From DASZMX01 sp035551475 (GTDB lineage Bacteria > Verrucomicrobiota > Verrucomicrobiia > Limisphaerales > Palsa-1400): a stretch of 17,942 nt of DNA. Below are positions 5,844 through 12,894 of this stretch, piece after piece. The position numbers were made by a program, and so were the translations under genes. Under the pieces are notes generated by a model. The model searched no databases. It had not been told where the DNA came from and saw nothing but the letters and a program-made list of their open reading frames with translations. Numbering within the stretch: the stretch's first letter is position 1; every line of letters starts with the position of its first letter. The stretch spans positions 1 to 17,942 of the forward strand of contig DASZMX010000038.1 in the NCBI GenBank assembly GCA_035551475.1, in the 5' to 3' direction.

Positions 5844-8528
5844 TCATTGGCCTACGACGCGGTAGAACCGGTCTGTGTCAGGCACGTTGGTGTCCGTGAC
5901 TGTTTGCACGCCGTAACCCGTGGCGGTGAAGCCCGCGTCCAGATTCGTCCAGACGCCATTGCCGGGCGGCAACGTGCCGGAATACTGCACATGGTAAGTA
6001 TGGCCGCCCACCGTTTGATAGCTGAGCGTGACCGAGTGGCCGGAAACCGTCTCCGCCGTGATCGGGAACTGCAAGAGCGGGATGCTGTATTTCAACCCAA
6101 TGATGCCGTTGTTGGCGTCGAGCGAGAAGATATACGGGAACTTGATCGTCGTGGCGCAATTGCCATTGATGTTGGCGTTGTTGGTCGGGAAGAACGCCTG
6201 GAAATAGGGCTCCGGCGGAAAACCAGACGTGGGAATTTGGAACAGCTCCAAATCGTTCGGCGTGTCGCCAAGATTAACGCCCGCGAGAATGTTGTTGGAA
6301 ATGTCCAGGCCGATGCCGGAAATTTCGTCCAGCGAACCCGCCGAGGCGGTGGTCGCAAAATCCTGGATCACCCAGCCGATGCCGGAAGCCAGGTCATATT
6401 GCACTTGGCGCAGGTCATAGCCGGGGCTCTTCGCCCAGAACGTGTTATTGCTGCCCCACGCCACGCCGAGATAGGAGAAGCCGTCCGGCGCATTGGTCAC
6501 TGCAATCGTATGGGCATCGAACTTCAAACCGTCCTCCGTGGTGAGAATGGAAACGTTGGTGCCGGGCCCGGTGCCGAAGCCGTTGCCGGCGAGAGTTTCA
6601 TAGGTGCCAAGGAGGATCTCGGTGTTCGTGCCGCCGCCGCGCACCGCCATGCTGTCGCCCCAGCGATCCTGGGAGCTGCCGCCGGGATTGCCGGGCCAGA
6701 ACGCGCCGGGATCGCCTTCGAACGCGTAGTCAAAAATATAGTTGGTGTCGCCGGGAGGAACCACCGCGTTGAATCGAATGATCGAGAAATTAACGTCGTT
6801 CGGATCGCCGGGGTTGCCCTGCTGCTGGCCGGGCTGATACGAGGAGACATTGCAGACGTAAAGCGCGCCGTCATCCGCCACACCCACTTGCCCTACCGGG
6901 AAGATGCTGCCGTTAGGCAAGCCCGTGCTGGGAGTCGTGAGCTGGAAGCGCAATTGCCCGGTCAGAGCATTCAGCGCGAAGATATTGGCCTGGGCATGTT
7001 CCGCCACCACCACGTTGGTCGTCATCGGGTCAAAAGCCAACCCGCGCGTGTTGTAGCCCGTGTCCAGATACGCCGCCGAATTATCCGCCGGCAAACTCCA
7101 GAGCGTCGTAACATAAGCGCTCGCCAGCGGCTCCACCACTGTCAACTGCACAGGCGCGCTGGTGATCGCCTGGGCCGAATTGGAGACCACCACGAAATAC
7201 CATCCAGAGGCGCCGACCGTCAGGGGGCTGACCGTGTAAGTGGAATTCGTCGCGTTCGGAATCAACGTGCCCGAAGCCGGGTCGCTCGAGGTTCCAGCAT
7301 ACCAAAAATACGACAGCGGCGGCGTGCCCTGCGCGCTCACCGAAAACGTAAAGGATTTGTCGTTTGTGTAAACCGTTCCGCCGGTCGGCGTGGCCGCAAA
7401 TGTCGGAGGCTGCGCGCCCGCTGTGAAAAGAACATTCGCGCCTTCCAGGCCCGCGTTCGACTCCAACACATACACGTTGGTGCTGCCGGATGCGCTACCG
7501 ATGGCGATGTCGCCCGTCTCATTACCGTTCAAACCGGTGCTCGTGGTGAACGGCAGCGCATTAGTCGCCAGCAACGCCAAGCCGAGGAAGTTGTTTGCGG
7601 GCAAACTGTACAAATTATAATTCCGCGTGGCGTTGCCATGCACCGCCAGCAACCCGGAATTCCGGTCGTAGGCCAGGTCAAGCCAGTTGCCAGTCAGCGG
7701 CACGCTGGCCAAAACCGTGGCCGGAACAATGGTTGTGCCATACGTGGCGAAGTTCGCCGGGAACTGCACCAGATACAGCGTGTTGGCGCTGTCCGGTTCC
7801 ACCAGGAAAGTGTTGTTGGTGTAGAAAGCGATGCCAAACTGCACGCCTGAGCCAGGAGCCGGCAGGCCGGAAGCCACATTCAACACGCTCGACGTGAAAT
7901 TAGACCCGTCCGTCGTGCTCAACAAAACGAAATCGTTGATGCCGCCGATGCCCGCCAGAATTTCCGTGCTCGTTCCCCCGCCGGTAATGGCAAAGGTGTC
8001 GCCAACACGCTTGCCGGTGAGATTGACGCCGACCGCGTCACTGGAGGAGCCGGTATAGGCATTGTAAGGAGCGTTGGCAAAATTCTGCCACTGATAAACC
8101 TTTAACCCAGCCGCGCCGATCGGCGTTTGCAAATTGGCGCCATAGAGAAAGCCGTCCGTCCCCAAACCGAGCTTGCTCACGGCGAAATTGCCGCCGCTCA
8201 CACCGGTCATGTTGACCAGATTGCTCACCAACAACGCGCCCGTCGTGCCATCATAGGAGGAAATGATTGGCTTGCTCTTATTCACCAATAACACCTCGTT
8301 GCTCGCGGCATAATAGGCAAAGCCGCGATTTTGGTCCGACGAGGAATTGTCCAGGGTGTTGGTCGTAAGAACTGAATTCGCAAATTGCGTCCAGCTATTG
8401 CTCAGGGCGTAGGTTTGCGCGTCAGCCGAAGGGGCGCCGCAGGCTAACCCAATCAGCGCCGCACCTAGCCCAAGAGGCTTGGCGAGTCGCACTTTTAGAG
8501 AATGGTCACGCGTGTCAAATGGCTTCAT
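5844..8528 (-). CDS. Large secreted protein: duplicated propeller-like halves around an Ig-like domain
   Basis: 894 aa from the ATG at 8528. A Sec signal peptide with a long n-region precedes likely cleavage near residue 37 (SADAQ). Residues about 68-310 and about 495-770 are related to each other: RGFAYYAASNEVLLV versus RGLAFDPMTTNVVVA, GDTFAITGGGTSTEILAG versus GDSMAVRGGGTNTEILLG, and YTNNTFLVEP versus WGSNNTFWAK. Both read as beta-propeller-type strands. Residues about 372-466 form an Ig-like domain (PPLSYFWYAG...GWYFVVVSN). The last about 95 residues end HTYHVQYSGT...DRFYRVVGQ, a beta-rich tail frequent in secreted verrucomicrobial proteins. No enzyme motif was found; binding or surface structure is likelier. 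It lies 36 bp after the pseudopilin gene and is probably co-transcribed with it. Confidence 0.75.
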   Translation of the reverse strand: MKPFDTRDHSLKVRLAKPLGLGAALIGLACGAPSADAQTYALSNSWTQFANSVLTTNTLDNSSSDQNRGFAYYAASNEVLLVNKSKPIISSYDGTTGALLVSNLVNMTGVSGGNFAVSKLGLGTDGFLYGANLQTPIGAAGLKVYQWQNFANAPYNAYTGSSSDAVGVNLTGKRVGDTFAITGGGTSTEILAGIGGINDFVLLSTTDGSNFTSSVLNVASGLPAPGSGVQFGIAFYTNNTFLVEPDSANTLYLVQFPANFATYGTTIVPATVLASVPLTGNWLDLAYDRNSGLLAVHGNATRNYNLYSLPANNFLGLALLATNALPFTTSTGLNGNETGDIAIGSASGSTNVYVLESNAGLEGANVLFTAGAQPPTFAATPTGGTVYTNDKSFTFSVSAQGTPPLSYFWYAGTSSDPASGTLIPNATNSTYTVSPLTVGASGWYFVVVSNSAQAITSAPVQLTVVEPLASAYVTTLWSLPADNSAAYLDTGYNTRGLAFDPMTTNVVVAEHAQANIFALNALTGQLRFQLTTPSTGLPNGSIFPVGQVGVADDGALYVCNVSSYQPGQQQGNPGDPNDVNFSIIRFNAVVPPGDTNYIFDYAFEGDPGAFWPGNPGGSSQDRWGDSMAVRGGGTNTEILLGTYETLAGNGFGTGPGTNVSILTTEDGLKFDAHTIAVTNAPDGFSYLGVAWGSNNTFWAKSPGYDLRQVQYDLASGIGWVIQDFATTASAGSLDEISGIGLDISNNILAGVNLGDTPNDLELFQIPTSGFPPEPYFQAFFPTNNANINGNCATTIKFPYIFSLDANNGIIGLKYSIPLLQFPITAETVSGHSVTLSYQTVGGHTYHVQYSGTLPPGNGVWTNLDAGFTATGYGVQTVTDTNVPDTDRFYRVVGQ
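6219..8327 (-). repeat. Intragenic duplication separated by an Ig-like insert
   Basis: Codons 68-310 (7599-8327) and 495-770 (6219-7046) of the secreted protein encode two diverged copies of one unit. Shared landmarks occur in the same order: RG-A-F/Y opening, a DG-LY turn, GD-x6-GGG-T-TEIL, a SNNTF or TNNTF strand and a closing L--IP or LYSLP strand. The Ig-like domain (7131-7415) lies between them. Divergence is high, so the duplication is old. Confidence 0.65.
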
Positions 8529-8564
8529 AGATTCAGTGAGGGTCCGTTTTGATTTTTGGTGAGG

Positions 8565-9488
8565 TTAAGGGTCAGGAACGATGATGGGCGTGGTGGTCTT
8601 GAGGAAAAACAAGTCGCGGTCGTGGGTCGCATTAGGATAAGGAGCCCCCAAACTATTGACATCAATGCTCCAACCCGAATTGGGCAGGGTATTCAAACTA
8701 GGCCGGGCGGCGATGGCCGCAATCGACTTCTCCTTCCAATGATGCACCTCCGCATGGCAATCCGCATAGGAGACCCCGGCGCCATTGTTATGCCGGGCGG
8801 CCGGCAAATTCCAATAGGTCGTCATGCCTTGGGTGTTGTCCACTTTGGTTTGAGTGTCATCGGTGTAAATGCCATACGGGACGCCGATGACGTTGTTGTC
8901 AATTGAATTCTCGGCCTCGTCCCAGAAGACGGAGGCCTGGGAGGCGGGCGGCCCTGGAAAGCGCATGTCGGTCGTCTTGACATACGTGCCGTTGTGCGGC
9001 GGCTTTTCCGTGCTGTCCTCCCAGTTCATGCCGCTGCTGATGGAATAACTGCGGTAACGATTGGTGGCCGGATAGTTGAACACCGTCGATTGATCGGCGG
9101 GACAATGATAGATCGGCACGGAGCCGTTGTAAGAAAACAACGGGCCGCGCCGAATCGCCTGGTCAATCACGTCTTCCGGCGCGTCTCCGTTCCAATTTCC
9201 CACCCCCAATTGCTGGCCCTTGCTCACCCACGCAAAATAACCGCAAGCGGCATTGCCCTGCGAATGGTTGTTCACAATGAATTCCTTGTTATCGCTGGCA
9301 TACATTGTCCAGGTCAGGGTGAGCTGCCGCAGATTGCTCATGCACTTGGAGCCCACCGCCGCGGATTTGGCCTTGGAAAGGGCCGGTAAAAGCATCGCCG
9401 CCAGAATGGCGATGATGGCAATCACCACCAGCAATTCAATCAAGGTGAAGCCACGCGCGCGGGTTTGATGCGTCGGAATTATCTTCAT
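8565..9488 (-). CDS. Type II secretion/type IV pilin-like pseudopilin with H-X9-D motif
   Basis: 307 aa from the ATG at 9488. An in-frame start at 9581 would place 31 extra residues ahead of the leader and is unlikely. The short basic leader MKIIPTHQTRARG is followed by FTLIELLVVIAIIAILAAML, the prepilin peptidase site (cleavage after Gly13, Phe14 N-methylated) and membrane helix, then ALSKAKSAA. The C-terminal part has RHNNGAGVSYADCHAEVHHW: His233, nine residues, Asp243, but Cys244 where the family normally has Gly (H-X9-DG). Verrucomicrobiota and Planctomycetes encode many such proteins per genome, usually of unknown role in secretion or surface structures. It is followed by the secreted propeller protein and preceded by two copies of a TGTTACA-containing motif that also sits at the regulator gene. 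Confidence 0.88.
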   Translation of the reverse strand: MKIIPTHQTRARGFTLIELLVVIAIIAILAAMLLPALSKAKSAAVGSKCMSNLRQLTLTWTMYASDNKEFIVNNHSQGNAACGYFAWVSKGQQLGVGNWNGDAPEDVIDQAIRRGPLFSYNGSVPIYHCPADQSTVFNYPATNRYRSYSISSGMNWEDSTEKPPHNGTYVKTTDMRFPGPPASQASVFWDEAENSIDNNVIGVPYGIYTDDTQTKVDNTQGMTTYWNLPAARHNNGAGVSYADCHAEVHHWKEKSIAAIAARPSLNTLPNSGWSIDVNSLGAPYPNATHDRDLFFLKTTTPIIVPDP

Positions 9489-9496
9489 GCAATCGA

Positions 9497-9510
9497 TTTT
9501 GTAACATTCG
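9497..9510 (-). promoter_or_regulatory. Core TGTTACA-type motif at the pseudopilin start codon
   Basis: On the minus strand this reads CGAATGTTACAAAA and ends 8 bases before the pseudopilin ATG. It repeats the 12-bp core TTTTGTAACATT found at 9679-9690 and 11949-11960, but lacks the GCTTTTAT half of the longer copies. A site so near the start codon would fit a repressor or a leader-region control point. Assignment rests on the repeat pattern only. Confidence 0.45.
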
Positions 9511-9654
9511 CTTCTTTCCGAGGCGGGGCCGCCTTTGCTCGCCGCACGGCCTTGGAACAAGCTGACTTCTTCCGCCGGCATGGGTTAGGACAAGCCCATG
9601 GCAGCTCTTCTCGTCGGGAATACATAATCCACGGAACCGCTGTCAGGATGAAGG

Positions 9655-9690
9655 AAAAAGATGTAGCTTTTATTGCGTTTTTGTAACATT
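9655..9690. promoter_or_regulatory. Compound regulatory-like element, copy 1
   Basis: It contains AAAAG (9656-9660), six bases, CTTTT (9667-9671), and the run GCTTTTAT (9666-9673), four bases, TTTTTGTAACATT (9678-9690). The same two blocks with the same 4-bp spacing occur at 11936-11960 beside the AraC-type gene. It lies 8 bp beyond the stop of the Gfo/Idh gene and about 166 bp upstream of the pseudopilin start, so it most likely belongs to the pseudopilin promoter region. The binding protein is inferred, not shown. Confidence 0.55.
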
Positions 9691-9698
9691 CCGCCGTT

Positions 9699-10712
9699 TT
9701 AGCGCACGCGCACCACGGCGCCGGAGCGCGCGGATTTTTCCTCCGCCTCACAAATTTCCAGCGTGGCCACGGCGTCTTGCGCGGTCACGATGGGCGAGGT
9801 TTTTTTCTGCCGGACGCAGTCGATAAAGTGGCGGATCTCGGCGTGGTAACCATCAGGGCCGCGCAGCTTGACCGTCTTGGATTCCTTGCCGGGAAGCACG
9901 ACGCGCAAGGCTCCGGCGCCGCGCTGCAAATCAAAATCCAGCGTGGCGCGCTCGCAATGCACGAGAAAACTCATGTTGAAGCCAGCGGCCTGCAGCCAGC
10001 TTCCCTCGGCCTGGACGACCGGGCCCGCGGGATAAATATATTGCGTGACGACGTGATCCAGCGAACCGTCCGCGCCGCACACGCCGCGCGTAAAAACTTG
10101 CGAGGGGCGTCCGAAAAGAAAGCTCACAAAATCTGTGTCGTGAATGTGCAGGTCGAGATGCGCGCCGCCCGGATGGCTGGCGGCGTTCCCCCAGGCGGGC
10201 CGGGCGGAGAGACGGCAAAACTGGGCGGCCAAAATCCGGCCATAGGTTTCGCTGGCGGCCACTTCTTTGAGCCAGCTCCAGCCGGGCCAAAAACGCATGC
10301 ACATGGCGGGCATCAAAAGGCCGCGCGCCTTTCCCGCGGCCCGCGCGATGGCGCGCGCCTCGGCGGAGGTCACCCCCACTGGCTTCTCACACAGCACATG
10401 CTTCCCCGCCTCCAACGCCGCCACGGCCTGCGCCGGGTGCAGCGCGGTGGGCGTGCAGATGTCAATCACATCAATGCCCGGATCGGCCAGCAATTCGGCG
10501 AAATCCCGCACCATTTTCACGCCCGGCAGCCGAACGGGCGCGGCATTTTGGATGTTCCCCACCACCCCGCGCAGCACGCCATTCTCGAGGGAACGGGAGC
10601 GGTCGCAAACCGCCACAATGCGCGCGTGCGGAATCTGTTGGTAGGCGCGCAAATGGGTGACGCCCATGAAGCCGGCGCCGGCCACCGCCACGTTGATTCT
10701 CTTGACAGCCAT
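9699..10712 (-). CDS. Cytoplasmic Gfo/Idh/MocA family oxidoreductase
   Basis: 337 aa from the ATG at 10712 (MAVKRINVAVAGAGFMG). A longer in-frame start at 10943 would add 77 residues lying over the end of the upstream gene and is rejected. The dinucleotide loop GAGFMG is at 12-17, CEKPVG at 108-113 carries the conserved Lys, and DLHIHDTD at 187-194 supplies the D-x3-H catalytic-region pair. There is no signal peptide, unlike the homologue at 3341-4663, so it acts in the cytoplasm with NAD(P). It starts 5 bp after the TIM-barrel gene, the usual pairing in inositol-like and uncommon-sugar catabolism, where the dehydrogenase makes a keto sugar and the partner isomerises or cleaves it. The substrate is not identifiable. 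Confidence 0.9.
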   Translation of the reverse strand: MAVKRINVAVAGAGFMGVTHLRAYQQIPHARIVAVCDRSRSLENGVLRGVVGNIQNAAPVRLPGVKMVRDFAELLADPGIDVIDICTPTALHPAQAVAALEAGKHVLCEKPVGVTSAEARAIARAAGKARGLLMPAMCMRFWPGWSWLKEVAASETYGRILAAQFCRLSARPAWGNAASHPGGAHLDLHIHDTDFVSFLFGRPSQVFTRGVCGADGSLDHVVTQYIYPAGPVVQAEGSWLQAAGFNMSFLVHCERATLDFDLQRGAGALRVVLPGKESKTVKLRGPDGYHAEIRHFIDCVRQKKTSPIVTAQDAVATLEICEAEEKSARSGAVVRVR

Positions 10713-10717
10713 GGCTC

Positions 10718-11554
10718 TCAGGAAAACGTGCGCTCCACCACCTGGCGGGCCGTGCGGATGTCCGCCACCCGCTGGTTCCCATACTCGCGCTCGATGGCCA
10801 GATGCACGTTGAACGTCACTTCCTTGAGTGTCGCAAAAAAGGCGCGCCAATCCATTTCCCCGGAGCCGACGGGCACCTCCGCGCCCCAGGTGCCGGGCGC
10901 GGTCGTGCGTTTGGCGTCCTTGATATGCACCTGGCGAATCCATTGGGCCAGCGTCTTGAGCGCCTTCACCGGGTCGCCCTTGTCATACATAATCATGTTG
11001 GCCGGGTCGAAATTCACGTAGATGTTCGGGTGGTTCAACTGGTGCAGCAAATCGGCCAATTCCGGCGCGGTTTCCTGCCCGGTTTCCAGCCCGAGCAAAA
11101 TGTTGTGCACCATGAAAATGTCCGCCACTTCATCGAGGCGCTGCAACATTTTCGCAAAGGTGGGATGCGATTCGTCCGGCGGCAAAAACCCGGCATGAAA
11201 CGTCACCAGCTTGAGCCCGAGTTTTTTGGCGAGCGCGGCGCCGGCGCGCAGGTTCTTGAGGTTCTGCTCCCAGGTGTGGTCGGGGGCGATGCCGCCTGTC
11301 AAGCGAATCGTTTCCAGCGTCGTGTAATCCTCCCCCACCGTGCCCACCATCCCCGAGACAATCGTCACGCCATGCTCGCGAAACAGCTTCTCGGTCTCGC
11401 CCCACACTTTGGGATTTTCGCGCAACGGGTCGAGGGCGAGTTGCACGCGCATGATGCCCGTGGCGCGGAGTTTTTCGATCAGATCCAACGGATCCTTGGG
11501 CAGCAGCGACCAAGTGCAAACGGCGAGGCGTTCAGTGACGGCGGTGGGATTCAT
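10718..11554 (-). CDS. Sugar phosphate isomerase/epimerase-like TIM-barrel protein
   Basis: 278 aa, ATG at 11554, full length for the xylose-isomerase-like/AP-endonuclease-2 fold (PF01261). Metal-site residues are recognisable in order: Glu157 in LGLETGQE, Asp183 in NFDPAN, His210 in QVHIKDAK and Glu254 in LAIEREYG; VPVGSGEMDW precedes the last strand as in inosose dehydratase and tagatose/psicose epimerase relatives. It is cytoplasmic with no leader. It lies 21 bp after the EIIB-like gene and 5 bp before the Gfo/Idh gene in one operon. Together with that gene it suggests conversion of a keto or inositol-like sugar. It could be an epimerase, isomerase or dehydratase; the family does not separate these by eye. 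Confidence 0.88.
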   Translation of the reverse strand: MNPTAVTERLAVCTWSLLPKDPLDLIEKLRATGIMRVQLALDPLRENPKVWGETEKLFREHGVTIVSGMVGTVGEDYTTLETIRLTGGIAPDHTWEQNLKNLRAGAALAKKLGLKLVTFHAGFLPPDESHPTFAKMLQRLDEVADIFMVHNILLGLETGQETAPELADLLHQLNHPNIYVNFDPANMIMYDKGDPVKALKTLAQWIRQVHIKDAKRTTAPGTWGAEVPVGSGEMDWRAFFATLKEVTFNVHLAIEREYGNQRVADIRTARQVVERTFS

Positions 11555-11575
11555 GCGGGAGGAAAGCGGGGGGCC

Positions 11576-11872
11576 TTAAAACTGCGCGAAAAGCGCCTCG
11601 GGATTCTTGAGCGCGGCCAGCGCGGAGGATTGCACTTTTTTGCGCATGCCGGCAAACCGATGATCGCGCGCAATCCCCACATCCGAGGCGATGATAAGGC
11701 CATCGGCGGCATCGACGTCCGCGGTCGTGAGCTCGTTTTCGATGCCGATGGCTCCCTGGGTTTCGACCTTGATGGCGTGACCGAGGCGCTTGGCGGCTTT
11801 CTCCAGGTTTTCGGCGGCCATGAAGGCATGGGCGATACCCGATTTGCAGGCTGTGACGGCAATAATTCTCAT
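11576..11872 (-). CDS. Stand-alone fructose-type PTS EIIB-like protein
   Basis: 98 aa from the ATG at 11872; upstream in-frame codons run over the control region and are not used. The sequence matches fructose-family EIIB over its whole length: MRIIAVTACKSGIAHAFMAA (phosphocysteine Cys9), LEKAAKRLG, VETQGAIGIENELT (about 37-50), then AADGLIIASDV and DHRFAG. The loop after Cys9 is Lys-Ser where the family usually has Pro-Thr (CPTGIAH). EIIB normally accepts phosphate from EIIA and passes it to a sugar held by EIIC, but no EIIA, EIIC or HPr gene is in this window. It is first in the operon with the TIM-barrel and Gfo/Idh genes and divergent to the AraC-type regulator. It may serve a distant permease or have become a regulatory phospho-protein. 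Confidence 0.82.
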   Translation of the reverse strand: MRIIAVTACKSGIAHAFMAAENLEKAAKRLGHAIKVETQGAIGIENELTTADVDAADGLIIASDVGIARDHRFAGMRKKVQSSALAALKNPEALFAQF

Positions 11873-11925
11873 GATTGTCAGAACGACCGTGATACTTAAC
11901 GCGTTGCGGGCCCGCGGCAAAAGAT

Positions 11926-11960
11926 AAAAAGTGTCGCTTTTATATAATTTTTGTAACATT
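11926..11960. promoter_or_regulatory. Compound regulatory-like element, copy 2, in the divergent control region
   Basis: AAAAG (11927-11931), five bases, CTTTT (11937-11941) form an inverted repeat; GCTTTTAT (11936-11943), four bases, TTTTTGTAACATT (11948-11960) repeats copy 1 at identical spacing. A perfect -10 hexamer TATAAT (11943-11948) lies inside it, pointing at the AraC-type gene, with no good -35 at 17 bp. The element ends 9 bp before that gene's ATG and 53 bp upstream of the EIIB start. This fits autoregulation and control of the divergent operon, which is inference. Confidence 0.6.
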
Positions 11961-11969
11961 GGCGGCGTC

Positions 11970-12839
11970 ATGGATCTTCCCACTAATCCGGACTGGTGGC
12001 CCGCGGCGCAGTTGTCGCGGGCGCCCATTCGCACGGTTTTCGTCTGCGGGCGCCGGCTCAATCCCCCGCTCTACAGCCACGTGGTCAATTTCCCGCGCCT
12101 GGAAATTCCGTTGCGCGGCATTTACACCAATCAAGTGGAGAAAGGGCCAAACGCGGCGACCATCCATTTGCGGCCCGGCTCCGCCATGTTTTGCGCGCCG
12201 AATTGCTGGAACCTTCCGGAATGGCGCCCAGGCATGGAACTGTTGAGCATCTTTTTTGGCCAAACCCAGCTCGGCATCAGTCTGGTCGCCGCTGGCTCCA
12301 AAAGCTCCCGGCGCGACCCCCAATTAACCACGCGCAAATTCTCTCTGCCCCGCCCCTTGACCGGCCCCGTGCCGCCGCTGGTGACGACTTTGGTGGAGTT
12401 GCAGGCCGAGGGCGGGCCCGACGAAACGTTCATCGACCTGATTCGCGCGTTGATGCGCTGCGTGGAAGGCTTGCTCATCCGCCCCGTCGCCAAACCCGCG
12501 TCGCGCGCCCAGGTTTTGCTCGACGAAATCCGCGTCTTTTTGCAGAGCCATTATCAATACGAGATCACGCGCGATTCCGTCGCCGCGCAATTCGGCATTT
12601 CGCCCAACCATCTTTCCCGCCTCTTTCAAACGCAGGGACAAATCACCTTTAGCAGCTATCTCATGCGCGTCCGCATCGACCGCGCCAAACATCTGCTCCG
12701 CAGTTACAATCTCAAGCTCGACGACATCGCGGCCCGCTGCGGCTATCATCACACGCCCTATTTTTGCCATGTGTTCAAGTCGCTGACCAAATCGACGCCG
12801 ATGGAATACCGTTTGAACGTGCGCCGCACGCCAGAATAG
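11970..12839 (+). CDS. AraC-family transcriptional regulator
   Basis: 289 aa from the ATG at 11970. An earlier in-frame start at 11931 would place coding sequence over the repeated regulatory element and is rejected. The C-terminal half (about 180-285) is a standard AraC/XylS double helix-turn-helix: RDSVAAQFGISPNHLSRLFQ is helix-turn-helix 1, and LDDIAARCGYHHTPYFCHVF with STPMEYR is helix-turn-helix 2 and the closing helix. The N-terminal 150 residues look like a cupin-type sensor (EIPLRGIYTN...TIHLRPGSAMF) as in sugar-responsive members. It is divergent from the EIIB/TIM-barrel/Gfo operon and 55 bp ahead of the dehydrogenase genes, so it likely controls both and itself. The inducer is unknown. 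Confidence 0.9.
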   Translation: MDLPTNPDWWPAAQLSRAPIRTVFVCGRRLNPPLYSHVVNFPRLEIPLRGIYTNQVEKGPNAATIHLRPGSAMFCAPNCWNLPEWRPGMELLSIFFGQTQLGISLVAAGSKSSRRDPQLTTRKFSLPRPLTGPVPPLVTTLVELQAEGGPDETFIDLIRALMRCVEGLLIRPVAKPASRAQVLLDEIRVFLQSHYQYEITRDSVAAQFGISPNHLSRLFQTQGQITFSSYLMRVRIDRAKHLLRSYNLKLDDIAARCGYHHTPYFCHVFKSLTKSTPMEYRLNVRRTPE

Positions 12840-12894
12840 CGCGCCAAAATTTTTCTCCGTGTCATCCGCCGCGCCCGTGCTAAGTTTTGCGCGC

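Noticed and set aside
4660..5847. A 395-codon minus-strand frame opposite the GH20-like gene
   Set aside because: It lacks motifs and is Arg-rich; the plus strand carries the HVGMDEV active-site pattern and a signal peptide.
5847..7850. A 667-codon open frame on the plus strand opposite the secreted propeller gene
   Set aside because: The product is Arg/His/Gly/Val-rich with no domain, signal or motif, and the opposite strand has a signal peptide, Ig domain and internal duplication. Long antisense frames are expected in GC-rich genes.
9521..9534. AGGCGG-GG-CCGCCT palindrome followed by TTTG
   Set aside because: It lies in the presumed leader of the pseudopilin gene, has a 2-nt loop and no real T-tract; probably chance in GC-rich DNA.
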